The position numbers were made by a program, and so were the translations under genes. A stretch of DNA of 64,000 nt. Origin: Blastomyces gilchristii SLH14081 (Eukaryota; Ascomycota; Eurotiomycetes; Onygenales; Ajellomycetaceae). The stretch covers positions 824,134 to 888,133 of the forward strand of contig NW_003101672.1 of NCBI RefSeq assembly GCF_000003855.2, read 5' to 3'. Below are positions 1 through 9,299 of the stretch, one piece after another. A model generated the notes under the pieces. The model saw only the letters and a program-made list of their open reading frames with translations. It did no database searches and was not told the DNA's origin. Each line of letters begins with the position of its first letter. The first letter of the stretch is position 1.

Positions 1-60
1 CATTATCATCATCATCATCACTATCATCATCATTATTATTATATCATTATATCACTATAT
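1..60. repeat. CAT/ATT trinucleotide-rich tract
   Basis: Irregular run of cat, atc and att triplets. The same tract recurs at 15514-15612 in the second copy of the hAT element, so it belongs to the transposon and did not arise independently here. Confidence 0.7.
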
Positions 61-119
61 ATATCATTTCTGACTGTCTCTTCTGCCTTCATCTCTCTTC
101 AATACTTACTGAAATTAAT

Positions 120-955
120 TATATTATCTCTCTTCAAATATTCTGCGGTTCTGCAGATCATCAAGGCGCGTGAGTATTATCACAGATTGAAGAGAGAGAA
201 GAAGAAGATATTTAAGTAAGAGAAGACTGATCACAAGGCATATTATAATATCTTGAAAAGACTTTATAAGAGAGTAGAATAATAACAATTTTAAGTAACA
301 CTTCTGATAGATTTAGACTGAACTAAGTATAGAAATAATGCAGATGATACTGTCTATGAGAGATTAAAGAAGAAGATAGTGAAGAGTCTTATACAGTAGC
401 AGTGAGATCAGAAGAAGTTCTGAGAATGATTTGAGTTTAAAATAAAGAGAGAGAGAGAGAAAAAGAGTGTTACTATAAATAAGTAGTAATAGAAGAAGAT
501 TGAGAAAGTGTTGAAGTAGAAGATAAAGAAGTCAAAACTGGTAAGTTTTTTATTTATTAAGAGATAATAATTTTTGATAACACTTCTGTTCTCTAATTGA
601 TTAGCAGAAGCTGACAGAGAAGAAGAGAATTGAGATCTTATTCAGGTCTCAAATGTGCTTCATGATTCAGAATATTGAGAAGGCAGTTCTACTCTCTGAG
701 CATGTCAATCTGCTTATCACTGAGATGAAACCTGAGGCAGCAGATCAGAAAATGCGGGATTTTGAGATACAGATTAATCTGGCTAAGAGAGAGTAGCAGA
801 AATTCTTCTCTGAGAAGGCAGTGAAGAGAGATTTTGAAATAATTATCATCTCAGATAAGAAGAAGAAGAAGAAGAAGAAAAAGAAGAAGAAGAAAAATGA
901 GAAGTGAATTATAAAGAATGATAAGAAGAATAAGAAAGAGAAGAAGTAGATTTTT
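120..955 (+). pseudogene. lysine-rich accessory gene of hAT-A
   Basis: I do not recognise this protein. In one frame, broken only by RIP-type stops, the region reads as a Lys/Glu-rich helical protein. It begins near 150 (motifs QIIKAREYYHR and AYYNILKRLYKRV), continues through DDTVYERLKKKIVK, and after a probable 64-nt intron (541-604, GTAAGT to TTAG) goes on with EAADQKMRDFEIQINL and a poly-Lys tail near 857-905. The same gene, with independent mutations, lies at 16184-17010 in copy B, and the two keep the same reading. It sits about 1 kb upstream of the transposase on the same strand. It could be a DNA-binding partner of the transposase or a captured host gene. The coding nature is likely; the function is unknown. 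Confidence 0.55.
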
Positions 956-1939
956 TTCTTTTTATATTAGTTAGTTATAAGTTTAAGTTTTTAATTATTA
1001 ATAATTAAAATTGATTTTAAGTTTTCAAAAATTATTGTACAAGTTGTAATCAAGTCAGAAATGATATATATATATATATATATTTAACTATCATGATTCA
1101 CAAATCACTATAATGTATAAGTATTAACATTTTTTTAATATTGATATTTATAATATTAATATATTTTTAATGATATTATCTGATAATATAATTTAATAAC
1201 ACTCTCTTTCACAATATTAATATATTTCAAGAAATATGACAGAGATTAATTAAGATTATTTATTTACTTTTATACATCAATAATATTCAATCTGAGTTAG
1301 TACTAAAATTATAACTAAGCTAAGAAACAAGATTATTTTCTCTTATATTAATTCTTCTTACACACATCAGTGATCAGTTATTGAAAATAAATTATTATCT
1401 TTCTTAAATTATTATTATATCTTCTGAATTCACTTCTTTCACTTCTTTTACTTCTATTGAAGATTCATAAACTCTTCAAGAAATCACTGTGAATCACAAA
1501 GTCTATATTATTTACAATTTAACACAGAATGCTCTCTTTTAATTATAATGAATAATTACTTCATTCTTCACATCTGATTTCAGATTACAAAATTTATGAA
1601 AAACTCAACACAAATACTGAGATAATCTATAGAATAATTATTAACAGATTATATTATAGATTACTGAAGAGTCATCTCTCTGCTACAATCACTGTAACTT
1701 CATTCAGAAATATTCATCATAAACTGATTATAACTCTGAAGAAATTTCTTAACATCTGAAGTTATCAGAATGCAGATAATAAAAGAAAAATAATCAGAAA
1801 ATTACTACTGAGCTGATAAGTTACTCTATCAGATAATAATTTTTGATAATACTAACTTTCTAATTTGAAGAAAATCATGTAAAAATAATCATATATCAGT
1901 ACTCTGATTTCATAACTCTCATCTGATAACTTCTGTAAA

Positions 1940-3895
1940 TAATTACTTTATATGTATATATCTCTGAATCTTTCTCTTCAATTAATTGAAAACTCTGAAT
2001 TCTGAACACTTCTTTAAATACTTAATTCAAATCTTCATATTTCATATCAATTCTGTCTTCAGTTCAACCTTGAGATACACTACAAAGTCAATATACAATA
2101 TCTAGAATCAGAGTTGAAGAATCATCAAAGAGTGTCTCTTACAGTGAATGTATAAACTAGTACAAATAATCTTACATTTATAAGAGTTATATGTTATTAC
2201 ATTGATGAGAACTGAACTTATCAAGAGATATTAATTGAATTTGAATCATTAATCAGTAGTTATACTGAGAATTATATGACAGAGATATTAATAACTGTGA
2301 TTAAAAATGACTATTGAGATATTAGTCTCAGTCTTCTTATAATTACAACTGATAATGCTGTGAATAACTACACTATAATGAAAAGCTTAAAGTAAAAATT
2401 GACTTTGCATTTCTGAAATGATAAACAAGGTTATATTCTCTGCATTACTCATGTGATTTAACTTGTAATATAAACACTGATAAAGAATCTTAACATTGAG
2501 ATAAAGAATAATGAGATGACTGATTCTTGAGATGAGAATAAGATGAAAGTGATTACTCAAGTAACTTTTACATCTACTTTGTAAAAGATAATGTTTTTTA
2601 ACAACACTTTTTAATATTACTTTTTAATAATACTTTTTGATAACACTACTGTTAATTTTGAATAGATTGACTAATAATTTAAATATCATAGATTCAAAAC
2701 ATTATTAATGTAATTTGTATCTTCTCTAAACAATAACAATAATTTCATAATATTTAACAAATAAATAAATCAGTTATATCTAGACTGGCTGCTGAGATCA
2801 TGAATTTCACATTTGATTTCATTTGATCTGATCTCATACATTTCTTGGCGTGAATCCCGCTGGGACTGGCTATCAAAAAAACATGTAAAGTGACTATATA
2901 TCAGATCTTAAAATGAAACTATGACTTGAAAAAAATGAGAAAGTGATCTCATTTAATCTCATTTAGTCTCATTCTTGATATAAAGTTACTATTTTTAGAC
3001 ATTTTAAGGTTTTTTTTAGACTATTTTTAATTTTTTAAAAAGTAATGCTTTTTGATAACACTTAAATGAGATTTAAAGTCATTTAAAGCAATAAAAATAA
3101 TTTAAATTGAGAAGTGAAAATCATGATCTCATTTGAAAAATGTGATAAGAGTAGACAGTAAGTCTCACTGAGACAGTATGAAATCACTATCTAATGTTAA
3201 AACTGTGTAATGAGATCAGTTGAATTGATAATGAGACTATTAAAAAATCTGGTCCTGGTCTCAGACATGATCACACGGTCAGTCTAGTTATATCACTGAA
3301 TATAATACAGAATGTTAGAACATAGTAAAGTTCAATATATAAAATAACTATTCAGACTCTTCAATTGTATCAGATAATTGATCATTGAGTGTAATACTCT
3401 GATTAAGAAAAGATTCAGATATTGATACTTTCTGATATAAAGTGAACTCAGTTGAAATATGTAATTGATTTACTGTTTCAGTTTTATAAGATAATAAAGA
3501 TAGTCTCAATCACTTATACATCAATACTGCAGTCAGTCTGATAAGTGTATAACAGTTTATTTACTCATCTTAAGAAGCAGTTAAATCACTTAAAAAGAAA
3601 TTCAGTCTGAGATGATGCTATAGCACAGGCTATTATTACTGTAAGAGATAAACTGACATATTACTACAGTAAAACTGAACAATCTTTTACAGAGTACTAT
3701 GCTGTAGCAGCTCTACTAGATTTCTTTCATTGAGTTAATATCTACACTTCTCAAGATTGAACAGAGAAGAAATGAGACTTATATGTTAAATTAGTCTGAG
3801 ACTACTACAATATCAACTATCAGAGATTTGAATAAGCAGATGTTTGAGATATGAAGACAGTGAAATATAATTCTCTAGTAAGTAATAATCTTTGA
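1940..3895 (+). pseudogene. hAT transposase, copy A (RIP-inactivated)
   Basis: Cut-and-paste transposase of the hAT superfamily (RNase H-like DDE fold with C-terminal dimerisation region). The N-terminal part of the catalytic domain reads RVSLTVNV, stop, TS near 2128-2160, the usual VSLT..WTS block. It is followed by TTDNAVNNYT near 2344-2373 and CITHVI near 2440. After MITE M1 the C-terminal dimerisation region is clear: DDAIAQAI, RDKLTYYYSKTE, YYAVAALLD and a W.EKKW block (both Trp now TGA) between about 3610 and 3800. Introns are likely near 2582-2661 and 3881-3943. Stops at Trp and Gln codons are RIP-type transitions. The element cannot transpose by itself. Recognition of the superfamily is firm; exon borders are approximate. 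Confidence 0.85.
2781..3287 (+). mobile_element. hAT-derived MITE M1 (507 bp)
   Basis: Non-autonomous element starting tagactggc and ending ggtcagtcta, flanked by a perfect 8-bp duplication GTTATATC (2773-2780 and 3288-3295). The uninterrupted sister site in hAT-B is at about 19914-19936. Both ends match the ends of the full hAT element in this window for tens of bases, so the MITE is an internally deleted derivative. No coding capacity seen. It sits inside the transposase gene. Confidence 0.9.
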
Positions 3896-4665
3896 TAACA
3901 CTTCATATTTCATAGAACTATAATACTAACTTTGAAACAGAACTTGTATACATTGATTATAACTGAAAATCAGATAAAACTATATACTTGTAAAACTGAA
4001 TTTCACTGCTATCTTCAAGATAATTCAACAAATTTACACATTAAATCAATTCTACAGTTATGAAAAATTGTTAAGAGTATATATTCAACTGTTGTACTGA
4101 TGATATATAATATTCTGATAATTTCATTGACAGAGATGAGAATGAAGTGAAAGTTCAACTCAAGTTAAGATATTTATCACTATTATCAGAGACAATTACA
4201 AGAAGAAATAATCAAGAAACTCATGATTATAAAACATAGAATTATCAGACAGTTTAATACCTCTGATCACAGTATATCAGAGAAGTGTAGTTTTCATGAG
4301 AAAGTAAAGAATAAACTTATACAAGAATATATTTAGTTGTTTCATAAGCATTATTAATAATTATTATCAAATTCTGATTATATAAGCAATCACTGAATGA
4401 ACTGAATAAGACTGATTTTAATCTTCAGTCTCAGTCTCATTCTGATTTTAGAAGAATGATTATCTTTCACAGTTTATTCTGAGAAATTACTCTCATTTCA
4501 CTGTTCTTGAATTAAATCTGGTTATTTTTCACATCATTTCTCTCAGAAATGATTCATTTTCAGATTTTTTTAAGACTTGATTCTGATGAGACTCATGTCA
4601 AGAAATGTATAAAATCAGATTAAATGAAATTAAATGTGAAATTCATGATCTCACTGACCAGTCTA

Positions 4666-5156
4666 ACTGTGTCTAAGATCAGAATCAGAATATTTAATAA
4701 TTTTATTATTAATTCAACTAATCTTATTACACTATTTTAACATTAAATAGTAGTCTTATACTGTCTCAGTGAAACTTACTGTCTACTCTTATTATATTTT
4801 TCAAATAAGATTATGATTTTCACTTCTCAATTTAAATTATTTTTATTACTTTAAATGACTTTAAATCTTATTTAAGTGTTATCAAAAAGTATTACTTTTT
4901 AAAAAATTAAAAACAGTCTAAAAAAAACCTTAAAATGTCTAAAAATAGTAACTTTATATTAAGAATGAAACTAAATGAAATCAAATAAGATTACTTTCTT
5001 ATTTTTTCTAAGTTATGATTTCATTTTAAGATCTGATATATAGTTACTTTGTATGTTTTTTTAATAATTAGTCTCAGCAGAATTCATATCAAGAAATGTA
5101 TGAGATCAGATTAAATGAGACTAAATGTGAAATTTATGATTCTGATAATCAGTCTA
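4666..5156 (-). mobile_element. hAT-derived MITE M3, left 15 bp missing
   Basis: Same family as the other MITEs in reverse orientation. It ends in cagtcta at 5156 but begins directly after the right terminus of hAT-A without its own first ~15 bases (tagactgactgtgta). No target duplication is visible, which suggests an aberrant or chimeric insertion, or a deletion at the junction. Confidence 0.75.
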
Positions 5157-5514
5157 TTCAAAGATAAAGTGACTTGATTACATTCTTATAATACTGATAG
5201 AATCATAATACTTAGTTAATTTTAATAGATGCTTTTAGAATCTCAACAATGAGATTATAAAGGATTTGAGATATGCAAGGAAAACTGCAATCTGTTAATC
5301 AATTGATATGAAAAAGAAGTCATTCTTCTTATAAATCTGAGAGATTTTTACAGTGAATAGAGCTTGTTTTCTTTCTTAATGTTTGAACACCTCTATAACA
5401 CTGTGATAATGTATATTGACTGATTCCATATTTTTTAGCAGTCTCAGTATAATTAGGAATCAATTGTGTGTTCAAATCATCAATTGCTGCTTGTATAACT
5501 GCTTCATGGTGCAT
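5157..5514 (-). pseudogene. pogo-type transposase, N-terminal fragment
   Basis: Transposase of the pogo/Tc1-mariner group common in fungi, which cuts and pastes DNA at TA. The first 61 codons are open: MHHEAVIQAAIDDL, NYTETAKKYGIS and SQCYRGV match the start and helix-turn-helix (psq-like) part of these proteins. Reading on to about 5160, in the same frame with RIP stops, one sees the start of the next helical domain (LTD then P). The catalytic DDE domain is missing because the MITE/hAT block at 5156 cuts it off. Its 5' side (5515-5600) is not RIP-damaged. Too short to be active. Confidence 0.7.
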
Positions 5515-5554
5515 GTTGTGAGTGTTTGAAGATGGATGAAAAAATGAAGATTGG

Positions 5555-5585
5555 GCGGGCGTTGGGTGTACGCGGGCGTTGGGTG
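5555..5585. repeat. subterminal direct repeat of the pogo element
   Basis: GCGGGCGTTGGGTG occurs twice (5555-5568 and 5572-5585), 3 bp apart, upstream of the transposase start. Repeated GC-rich boxes just inside the terminus are usual transposase binding sites in pogo-like elements, so this probably marks the element's end near 5600. The exact terminal repeat cannot be set because the other end is missing. Confidence 0.5.
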
Positions 5586-5860
5586 GTTGATTACGTTATC
5601 ACTAGAAAAACGAACATATGTAACTTCGGATACCTCCAATCCAAGCATCGTGATCATTTAAATGCCTCGGTGGGACGTCAATCGATAACTACATGGTTCA
5701 CTGTGTAAACTGATAGAGGTCGACTAGCTAAAAAGAGGCGTAGATAGGGTGTCGCTAGCTGCTAGGCTACTAGGTACTAGATTCTTGCTCTTCCCGCCTG
5801 CTATATAGCCTTCTAGATATGGATACTAATAATACTTCTTTTTGCATTGTTGGGCCTTTT

Positions 5861-7380
5861 CTACCCTGCTTGGAGAGCTTGGCCTATCTGCAAACTGCGC
5901 TTAAAATCAGGCAACACCCACTTGACCATCCACTCTGACTTGAGGACCTCTTCGGCTGTTGGTCGCTCTTCTGGCTGGAATGCCAGCATTTGACGCATCA
6001 ATTCTAGGAGAGCAACCGTTTCCTCCCGACCAAACTCACCTACTCGACGCTTCCGTCGATACTTCTGCACGCCTTCCTCAAATGCTTCATCAATTGGAGG
6101 CCACACATCCCGGCGTTCTTTCGGACGTCCATCCTGGTTGAAGAATTGACTCCGTTCGTCCCATCGCTCCCACCACTTTGAGGGAATTGGTCCCAGCACA
6201 TCAATTTGCTGAGAGATTATGTCATCCACAGTCGCGAATTCGCTACTGAAAATGGCCTTCATGCCAAGAATCTCCCAGATTGTTATGGCCAGGCTCCAAA
6301 TGTCTGCTGAAAATGACAGCGGGGCATGCGGCTCGAATCGGGCTTCTGGGGCCCGCATAGCCAACGGCGTGTGGCAGTCTTCCCCGCGACGAACCTCCAA
6401 GGCTGGGGCAAATGCCTCGCCAAAGTCACTAAGAAGCACACGCGCGTCAGACAGTGAGAATTCTTCTGCATTTTTCCCAAGGCGGAGTGGGATCACTGCC
6501 TTTGCTGGAACACTGGGTGGAAGCGATTTGCCATTGCGCTCCATAATGGGGACTGTCTCAGGCTTGCCATATTCTTCATATAACTGTTCGATCGAGAGCT
6601 GATCGAAACTTGATGGGAGTTTAACTAAGATGTTGCGAAGGTGGATATCTAAATAAAGATGAATATTAGCTGAGGAGGATTCAGGCACAAAAATTATGAC
6701 AATGACAAACCTCCATGGACATAGCCTCGTGAATGCAAATATGCAATAGCTACTGCGAGGCCACCCGACAGCGCCCGCGTAACTTCAAGAGGAAACAGGC
6801 GGCTAAAAGAGACCTCTCTGAGATTGCATCGTGCGGGGGTCATTGTGTAGCATGGATGAGTTCCATTGGGACCGTGTAGCTTGAATTCATCTAGGATGAA
6901 AGGAATTGAATTGCGCCCTGGATGTAGGAATGAAGACAACGGTAGTGGCGCGGAAAGAGCTCGCAGAATCTTAGTCTCATGCGGAAGCGAGTTTGCTATG
7001 CCAACTTTGACAGCAACATAGCGCTTCAGATGAGTGTCTTGGGCTAGCCAAACAGTTGAATAGCCTCCGAAACCCAGCTTGTCCACGATGCGGTATCGCT
7101 CGTGTAGCATATCCCCAATCATGATAGGATGATAACCCCCAGGTTTGTACCTTTCGAGTGACTCTGCACCGTCGATCCAGTTGTAGGCGAAGCGATGCTC
7201 CCTTCCATCTTCTTCCCCGCGCGACATTACCGTTGATGAATAAGAAGATGAGAAGCTCAACTCAACCTTCCGAGAGCGGCAAATGGATGGTGGACGTGAC
7301 AATGGAGTCGAGAGTTGAAGGGACTTCGATGCCCAGAAAACAAGGATAGAAGAAGCGGTTCTTTTAGAGTAACATGCCAT
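5861..7380 (-). CDS. SRPK-like serine/threonine protein kinase (two exons)
   Basis: Probable SR-protein-kinase-like enzyme that phosphorylates Ser/Thr of unknown targets. Exon 1 is 7380-6711, a 62-nt GT-AG intron lies at 6649-6710, and exon 2 is 6648-5861, giving 485 codons. The join restores the catalytic loop. Visible motifs are the glycine loop LGFGGYSTVW (about residues 102-111), VAVK with Lys125, the catalytic loop HGDIHLRN (222-229, Gly in place of the Arg of HRD), a ~65-residue insert as in SRPKs, DFG at 298-300 and APE at 323-325. All key residues are present. The first ~51 residues are Ser/Arg-rich and could be a targeting peptide; Met52 is an alternative start. Similar kinases form lineage-specific families in Eurotiales-type fungi. 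It lies divergent to the orphan gene at 7567, only ~350 bp from RIP-damaged DNA, yet is itself undamaged. Confidence 0.9.
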
Positions 7381-7566
7381 GATAAGTCGAAGTGGTGATG
7401 GGTGGATGGTGAACAGGGCCAGTACTTTACCCCGCTCTTTACAGGGTAAAGATAAAAATATAAGAAGAGCGCGATGGCCCTCTCTTCATAATCCCTACAA
7501 TCAAAATATAAAACATTTGGACTCTTGCTAGTGGTGTCTGCTCCTACATTGTTGCTTCTTGAAAAT
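7381..7566. promoter_or_regulatory. divergent intergenic region with 8-bp inverted repeat
   Basis: 186 bp between two divergent starts. It contains CTTTACCC (7425-7432) and GGGTAAAG (7444-7451), perfect arms 11 bp apart, and TATA-like stretches near 7456-7464 and 7505-7512. This looks like a shared promoter with a possible site for a dimeric regulator. That is inference from position and symmetry only. Confidence 0.4.
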
Positions 7567-8133
7567 ATGGCTACTAGAGGGGGCGCCAACTTTGTCAGAT
7601 ACTTTTTCTATGCCGGCAACACGATCAGTTCAAGTCAAAAAAAAACTCTGGTCGCCCTGGCCTATGCAACAGCTCGAGACCAAAAACTTGCTCCTAAGGC
7701 GATTCTCATTCGGTTAGTCCTGCTCAGCTTCTTGCAAGTCCTTGAGAGTGTGTTTCTATGTTCCTGCCTTCCTTACCTCTTGGCCATAGACACTATATAT
7801 TGTCGAGTGCTAACTAGACCATGACTCAGATCTGACATGCACGATACTACCACCGTCGAAGGCAAACATGTCAAAGACCCCAAAGGCTGGCATGGCACCT
7901 TCGCCTTCAAAGCCGATGATCAGGTGGAGCGGGAATTCCATGTGGCATCGCATGGGTACACGAATGACAAAGAGGACTTCGTCCTAAACGAGGCAACACA
8001 TACTCCAGAGAAGGAGGACAAAACTCCTCGGGGTGGAAGGGGATCTGGAAAGGTTGTTTGGCCAGCTGAGGACCTACTTGAAGAATATGTGGACAGTCCC
8101 ATTGGTTACTCGCACCTACCCGAGCAGAATTAA
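7567..8133 (+). CDS. hypothetical protein, 149 aa, two exons
   Basis: Unrecognised small gene. Exon 1 is 7567-7712, the intron 7713-7829 (GTTAGT donor, GCTAAC branch site, CAG acceptor) and exon 2 is 7830-8133; the splice keeps frame and gives 149 residues. The start is the ATG of MATRGGANFV; upstream in-frame codons offer only non-ATG starts. Exon 1 is basic and Ala-rich. Exon 2 is hydrophilic and acidic (FKADDQVEREFHVASHG, PEKEDKTPRGGRGSGK, WPAEDLLEEYVD), with no membrane segment and no motif I know. It could be a small mitochondrial or cytosolic protein restricted to related fungi. The textbook splice signals and normal GC content support it as a real gene; expression is untested. Confidence 0.55.
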
Positions 8134-8880
8134 GAGCCAGGAAGAAGGCAATGAGCATTGTTATACATTCCATTTTGGCACAAAGTGGGCACTGTTTAAT
8201 GTGTTGGTTTTGTTCATATTACTTTCAAATCCGGACACTTAATGTAGTGAAAATATGTTGTCATAATCCTAAAACTATCTTTTTATTTGTGGAGGACTCA
8301 CCATGAAGGCAATCATACGAATTTTGATATTTGCGGCGATGACGGATGCGACTCGCATAGCCTAGGCCGGTATGGAAACATATACTGTGTCTGGATATGG
8401 AAGGGCTGGATGCATCTTCTAAATCCACCGGCTTATACAGGCTGATGAAAGCTGACAATGCTTCAGTTTAAACGCCGAGTAATCTTGTTCCCAACTATAT
8501 CACCCACCCTTGATTTTTGAGGTTACTGTTCAGAATCTGGGTTTCATCTTCCACATCTTTGTTTGCAGCAGCAAAGCTTCATTGTATATCCTCAGTTTCA
8601 TCAGTCACAGTTGAAATATCAGAATCATCTAATGTAGCAGCTATGTCAGAGTTCATCTGATACTGAGATGCAGAATGATATTGAGACTCAGTTTCTGAGA
8701 ATCTTTCATTTATCACTCTAATAACTTCAGTCCTCTTTTTCTTTACTCAATTTCAGACATTTCTGTATATCAACACTTCTTGCTGAAAAGTTTCCAAATT
8801 ACCAGTCATACTCTATGTATTGAGCTGAGTCATAATATACTCAGAGTGATAATCTGAGCTGCTGAGCTTGATAAGATAAG
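8134..8880. other. 3' flank and partly RIP-damaged remnant
   Basis: 8134-8470 is GC-normal downstream sequence of the orphan gene with no convincing gene. From 8480 to 8880 the GC content falls. The minus strand shows a hydrophilic reading with few stops (for example RVINERFSETESQYHS and STVTDETEDI around 8590-8720), which suggests a decayed coding region I cannot identify, ending at the LINE tail. Confidence 0.4.
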
Positions 8881-8936
8881 TTATTATTATTATTCTTCAA
8901 TTATAGATGTATATAGTCAGAGACTATAATATCTAT

Positions 8937-8957
8937 CTGAGAACTTTTAGTTCTCAG
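8937..8957 (-). other. conserved 3' stem-loop of LINE-1
   Basis: CTGAGAACT and AGTTCTCAG pair as a 9-bp stem with a 3-base loop, about 55 bp from the LINE 3' terminus. The stem is retained at 38547-38567 (LINE-2), 18880-18901 (SINE1) and 21237-21257 (SINE2). A conserved 3' hairpin is the usual reverse-transcriptase recognition element in LINEs that need a specific tail. Confidence 0.6.
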
Positions 8958-9299
8958 AATTTTTCCTATATCTATGAAGTTAACTATTATACATTTATCA
9001 ATTTCAGATATGCAAAATCAGAAAATTCCAGCTCAGAATATAAAAACTGTTTATAAATTACAGTATTTTAACATCTTCTGATACTTTGAAATCATTTGAT
9101 AATATCATGATAAAAGAAAAGAGAGCACAGTCTTAAAGATAGATATATTAAATAGAGAGATAGAAAAGAATAAAAAAAAAATAAAAGAAAAAGTAAAGTA
9201 AAGAGAGACTATAATAAATTAAAATTATTAAATAATAGTATATAGCTGTTTTAATAGACTATATCTAATCAATTTTCATCTCTTCATATTCAGATATTT

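Larger units (their letters stand above)
1..4665 (+). mobile_element. hAT transposon copy A (RIP-damaged, left end outside window)
   Basis: Class II element of the hAT superfamily. It contains a lysine-rich upstream gene and a hAT transposase, both ruined by transitions. Its right end (4636-4665, closing in cagtcta) is the inverted complement of the start of the 506-bp MITEs in this window. A second copy lies at 13903-23257, where both termini and an 8-bp target duplication are visible. Copy A lacks the two SINE insertions present in copy B, so it supplies the undisturbed sites (about 1814-1834 and 4462-4478). It carries MITE M1 at 2781-3287. The left end lies before position 1. Confidence 0.85.
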
